A stretch of DNA of 64,000 bases. It comes from an uncultured Blautia sp. GTDB lineage: Bacteria > Bacillota > Clostridia > Lachnospirales > Lachnospiraceae. The stretch spans positions 26,866 through 90,865 of the forward strand of contig CAKRMK010000010.1 of the NCBI GenBank assembly GCA_934364795.1, read 5' to 3'. Within the stretch, counting starts at the first letter, position 1, and every line of letters starts with the position of its first letter. Position numbers and translations under genes: made by a program. Shown in pieces: positions 61,987-64,000 of the stretch. The notes under the pieces are model-generated. The model made no database searches. It worked only from the letters and a program-made list of their open reading frames with translations, and was not told where the DNA came from.

Positions 61987-63754
61987 CTATAATCTCCTTT
62001 CCAATGTACGCAGCAATATCAATGTTTCGCAACGGCTGTAACCGCGAATCAGGAACACGGATTCCCTTGCAGAAGTTTTTGCCTTTTCGACTGAGCGTGT
62101 TACAGATCCACCAGACTGAACCGTTTCTGGCTATAATCCGACGAAGACGGGCTCCACAATATTTACAGAAAATACGATCTTTGTAGGGATAATTTTCCAG
62201 CGAAAGGGGGACTATGGATCTGGTAGCAGCAGGCAAATTATCTATGGCCTTATCACAAACAGGCTTCTTTTCCAGATTGTGTACCTGTTTGTATCTGGAC
62301 TTTTTAAGTGCGTTTTGTGCCTTTTCCCATAAATCACAGGATATTATGGGGATGTGATCCTGCCGAATATAATACATGGGTTTTTCGCCCTTGTTGCGAA
62401 CCAGCTTACGGTTGCTGTCCACATAATATCGCTGACAGATATAATCACCTTTATATGCATTATTATGTAAAATCCGTCTGACAGTGGAACGGCTGAACGT
62501 TTTGCCATTTTTAGTTCTGATTTTTTTCTCATTAAGATATCTGGTAATTTCTGCTATACTGTTCTCTTCTGCTGCCAGCTGAAATATCTGGCGAACCAGA
62601 TCTGCATTTTTATCTGGAATCAAATTACCATACAAATCTTTTTCATATCCCAGGCATCTGTGAAGCTGACGGACAGGCTGTCCTTTTTTATATTTTCGCT
62701 GAATCATCATCTGAGAAAGCTTCCGCGCATTTTCACTTTCTGCCTGACCAAATGCCGCGTACAAAGTAAGAAGAAGTTCTCCATCCTGTGAAAGTGTGTG
62801 GATTCCCTGTAGTTCAAAATAAACATCAATTCCCAGTTTTTTCAGCCATCTTGTTGTTTTTAATATGGTGTCTGTGTTGCGTGCAAAACGTGTAATTGAT
62901 TTCGTGATAATTTGCTGAAAACAGCCTTTTTTTGCATCTTGCAGCATTTTTTCAAAACCAGGGCGTTTTTCTTTGTAACCGGAAATTCCCTGGTCATAAT
63001 AAATTTCTGTCAAATGATACTTTGAATGTTTTTGCAGCAGCTCCCGATAATGGGAAATCTGATTTTCCAGTGAATCCCTCTGGTGCAACGTGTCGGTGGA
63101 AACACGGCAGTAGACAGCTGTTGGAACTACATTGGAAACGGTTTTATTAATTGAAAAAGTATTCTGACTGGCTGTTTGCGAAATAAGAGTTTCCGAAACA
63201 AGAATATCTGGAATAAGAGTTTCTGATTGAACAGATTGATTTATGGCTGATATGGTCTTGCAATGAGATAATAAATAAAAATCCTGTTTTTTCCTGTTAT
63301 TTTTGCGTAAAGCACGCCTTCGCTTGTTGTACAGACTCATTTTTTCGTCAGTTGGATAAGCACTGTTTCCTGATAAATTACAGGTAAGTATTTTTCTGAT
63401 CTTAGCGTATTTCGTTCCTTTTAAACCCAGCTGATTTAACCAGATCCGAAAACTGTATTTCTCAGATAATGTTTCAGCTTTCGAGAGCGGTTGTGAAGAT
63501 GACTGTGCTCTTTCTCCTGGAATTTTTCCTGATTTTATCCATTTGCGAAGGCATGCTGTCTGAAGCAATTTTTCTGCAAATATTTTATACGCTTCTGCTG
63601 TCTCTGCATTCACCTGATTGCAGGGTATAAAAAGATGTTCATCCTGAATCTGAAAACCAGGGATTGCTTTCATTAAAAGTGAGTATTTTCTGAAAATCAT
63701 TGTTTGTAAATTTGTTTTTTCACGCGATGTAAATGATGAAAAAGAAATGTACAC
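61934..63754 (-). CDS. Serine recombinase with ~205-residue N-terminal extension
   Basis: About 606 aa. The catalytic domain begins only near residue 210 (AVYCRVSTDTLHQ, nucleophile near Ser219), followed by ARNTDTILKTTRW, a recombinase domain (CLGYEKDLYGNLIPDKNADLVRQIF) and a zinc ribbon (CKYCGARL...CNTLSRKGKNFC). The extension holds RKYSLLMKAIPGFQIQDEHLFIP and FRIWLNQLGLKGTKYAKIRKILTCNLSGNSA plus a basic patch (NKRRRALRKNNRKKQ). The latter look like a small DNA-binding or accessory protein fused on. The GTG 63754 start is weak, without a ribosome-binding site, and the frame stays open upstream to about 63833. Confidence 0.8.
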   Translation of the reverse strand: MYISFSSFTSREKTNLQTMIFRKYSLLMKAIPGFQIQDEHLFIPCNQVNAETAEAYKIFAEKLLQTACLRKWIKSGKIPGERAQSSSQPLSKAETLSEKYSFRIWLNQLGLKGTKYAKIRKILTCNLSGNSAYPTDEKMSLYNKRRRALRKNNRKKQDFYLLSHCKTISAINQSVQSETLIPDILVSETLISQTASQNTFSINKTVSNVVPTAVYCRVSTDTLHQRDSLENQISHYRELLQKHSKYHLTEIYYDQGISGYKEKRPGFEKMLQDAKKGCFQQIITKSITRFARNTDTILKTTRWLKKLGIDVYFELQGIHTLSQDGELLLTLYAAFGQAESENARKLSQMMIQRKYKKGQPVRQLHRCLGYEKDLYGNLIPDKNADLVRQIFQLAAEENSIAEITRYLNEKKIRTKNGKTFSRSTVRRILHNNAYKGDYICQRYYVDSNRKLVRNKGEKPMYYIRQDHIPIISCDLWEKAQNALKKSRYKQVHNLEKKPVCDKAIDNLPAATRSIVPLSLENYPYKDRIFCKYCGARLRRIIARNGSVWWICNTLSRKGKNFCKGIRVPDSRLQPLRNIDIAAYIGKEIIDGKEIYGYSTEPDSCKN

Positions 63755-63789
63755 ATCTGCACTGTGCTGCGTTGTGTCCTGACGTAAAT

Positions 63790-63855
63790 TTAAGAAATAA
63801 TCCGTGTCTTGCCTCCCATATATTGAAGTGTAGAAATTTCGTTATATTGATTCAT
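63790..63855 (-). CDS. Small ORF ahead of the recombinases
   Basis: A 21-codon ORF (NQYNEISTLQYMGGKTRIIS) with GAGGCGA upstream of ATG 63855. It overlaps, in another frame, the open region leading into the recombinase. It may be the true 5' end of that gene, split by a frameshift, or a leader peptide. Confidence 0.3.
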   Translation of the reverse strand: MNQYNEISTLQYMGGKTRIIS

Positions 63856-63908
63856 TTCATTCGCCTCAATGTTTTTCAATTTAGGTTAATATAGTTTAGC
63901 CATATACA

Positions 63909-64000
63909 TCAGTGCTTCCTCTTTTCCAATGCCAACCCAATCAATCGATCCGCCTGATCTGCCATGAACAGCGGGATATTCAGCACATCATCGTCCAGTT
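63909..64000 (-). CDS. Unknown protein, C-terminal end only
   Basis: The last 30 codons of a minus-strand gene entering from the right: DDDVLNIPLFMADQADRLIGLALEKRKH, stop 63911-63909. Not recognised. Position suggests it belongs to the recombinase element. Confidence 0.4.
   Translation of the reverse strand, partial: LDDDVLNIPLFMADQADRLIGLALEKRKH

Overview
The window looks like chromosome from a gut Lachnospiraceae (Firmicutes/Clostridia), probably close to Blautia. The support is a V-type ATPase operon, a T-box in front of metG, a PerR/rubrerythrin pair, a fluoride riboswitch, PALGH-type and BspA-type surface proteins, LicD glycan genes and paired serine recombinases. The assignment comes from gene content and style, not from a database match.

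Layout. 1-844: decayed minus-strand remnant of a SWIM/SNF2-helicase gene and an upstream ORF. 891-1544: trmB. 2043-10656: nine-gene V-type ATPase operon (G/H, C, I, K, F, E, A, B, D), with a dispersed two-hairpin repeat inside it. 10657-11258: AT-rich spacer with a cluster of DnaA-box-like sites. 11365-16041: NlpC/P60 hydrolase, a DUF885 metallopeptidase-like protein and a CapA-family protein. 16386-19732: SPFH, zinc-ribbon and TPM-domain gene trio. 19847-25392: alpha-L-fucosidase, divergent uracil uptake/salvage (uraA/upp), tatD and two molybdenum-cofactor genes. 25545-27935: metG with its T-box leader. 28064-30034: truncated HD-GYP gene, second repeat copy, then perR and rubrerythrin sharing one operator sequence.

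30563-44151 is an accessory and secretome region. It holds two acidic secreted proteins of unknown function, a MalT/LuxR-type regulator, a decayed Big2-like fragment, a PALGH-type secreted protein, a fluoride-riboswitch-controlled cation/proton antiporter, a frameshifted PD-(D/E)XK (Rpn-type) gene, a D,D-carboxypeptidase and a BspA-like leucine-rich-repeat surface protein. 44406-46580 is rpmG-secE-nusG-rplK-rplA, which stops at a terminator without rplJ-rplL.

46761-60529 starts with a CyuA/UPF0597-family gene and continues as a surface-glycan locus: SDR reductase, ThDP enzyme, two LicD-type proteins, a TagD-like cytidylyltransferase fused to a Gfo/Idh-like domain, an acyltransferase, a stand-alone TagD and a GT2 glycosyltransferase. 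L-serine dehydratase (sdaAB-sdaAA) is embedded in it. The set suggests a CDP-activated polyol or glycerol-type substituent built and transferred to a cell-surface polymer. 60589-64000 is the edge of an integrated element with two overlapping large serine recombinases, one carrying a long extra N-terminal region.

The best candidate for an undescribed system is the 48155-55707 glycan module. Next are the regulatory RNA and repeat structures: the extra hairpins behind the metG T-box, the palindrome array at uraA, the two-hairpin repeat and the paired rplK/rplA leaders.
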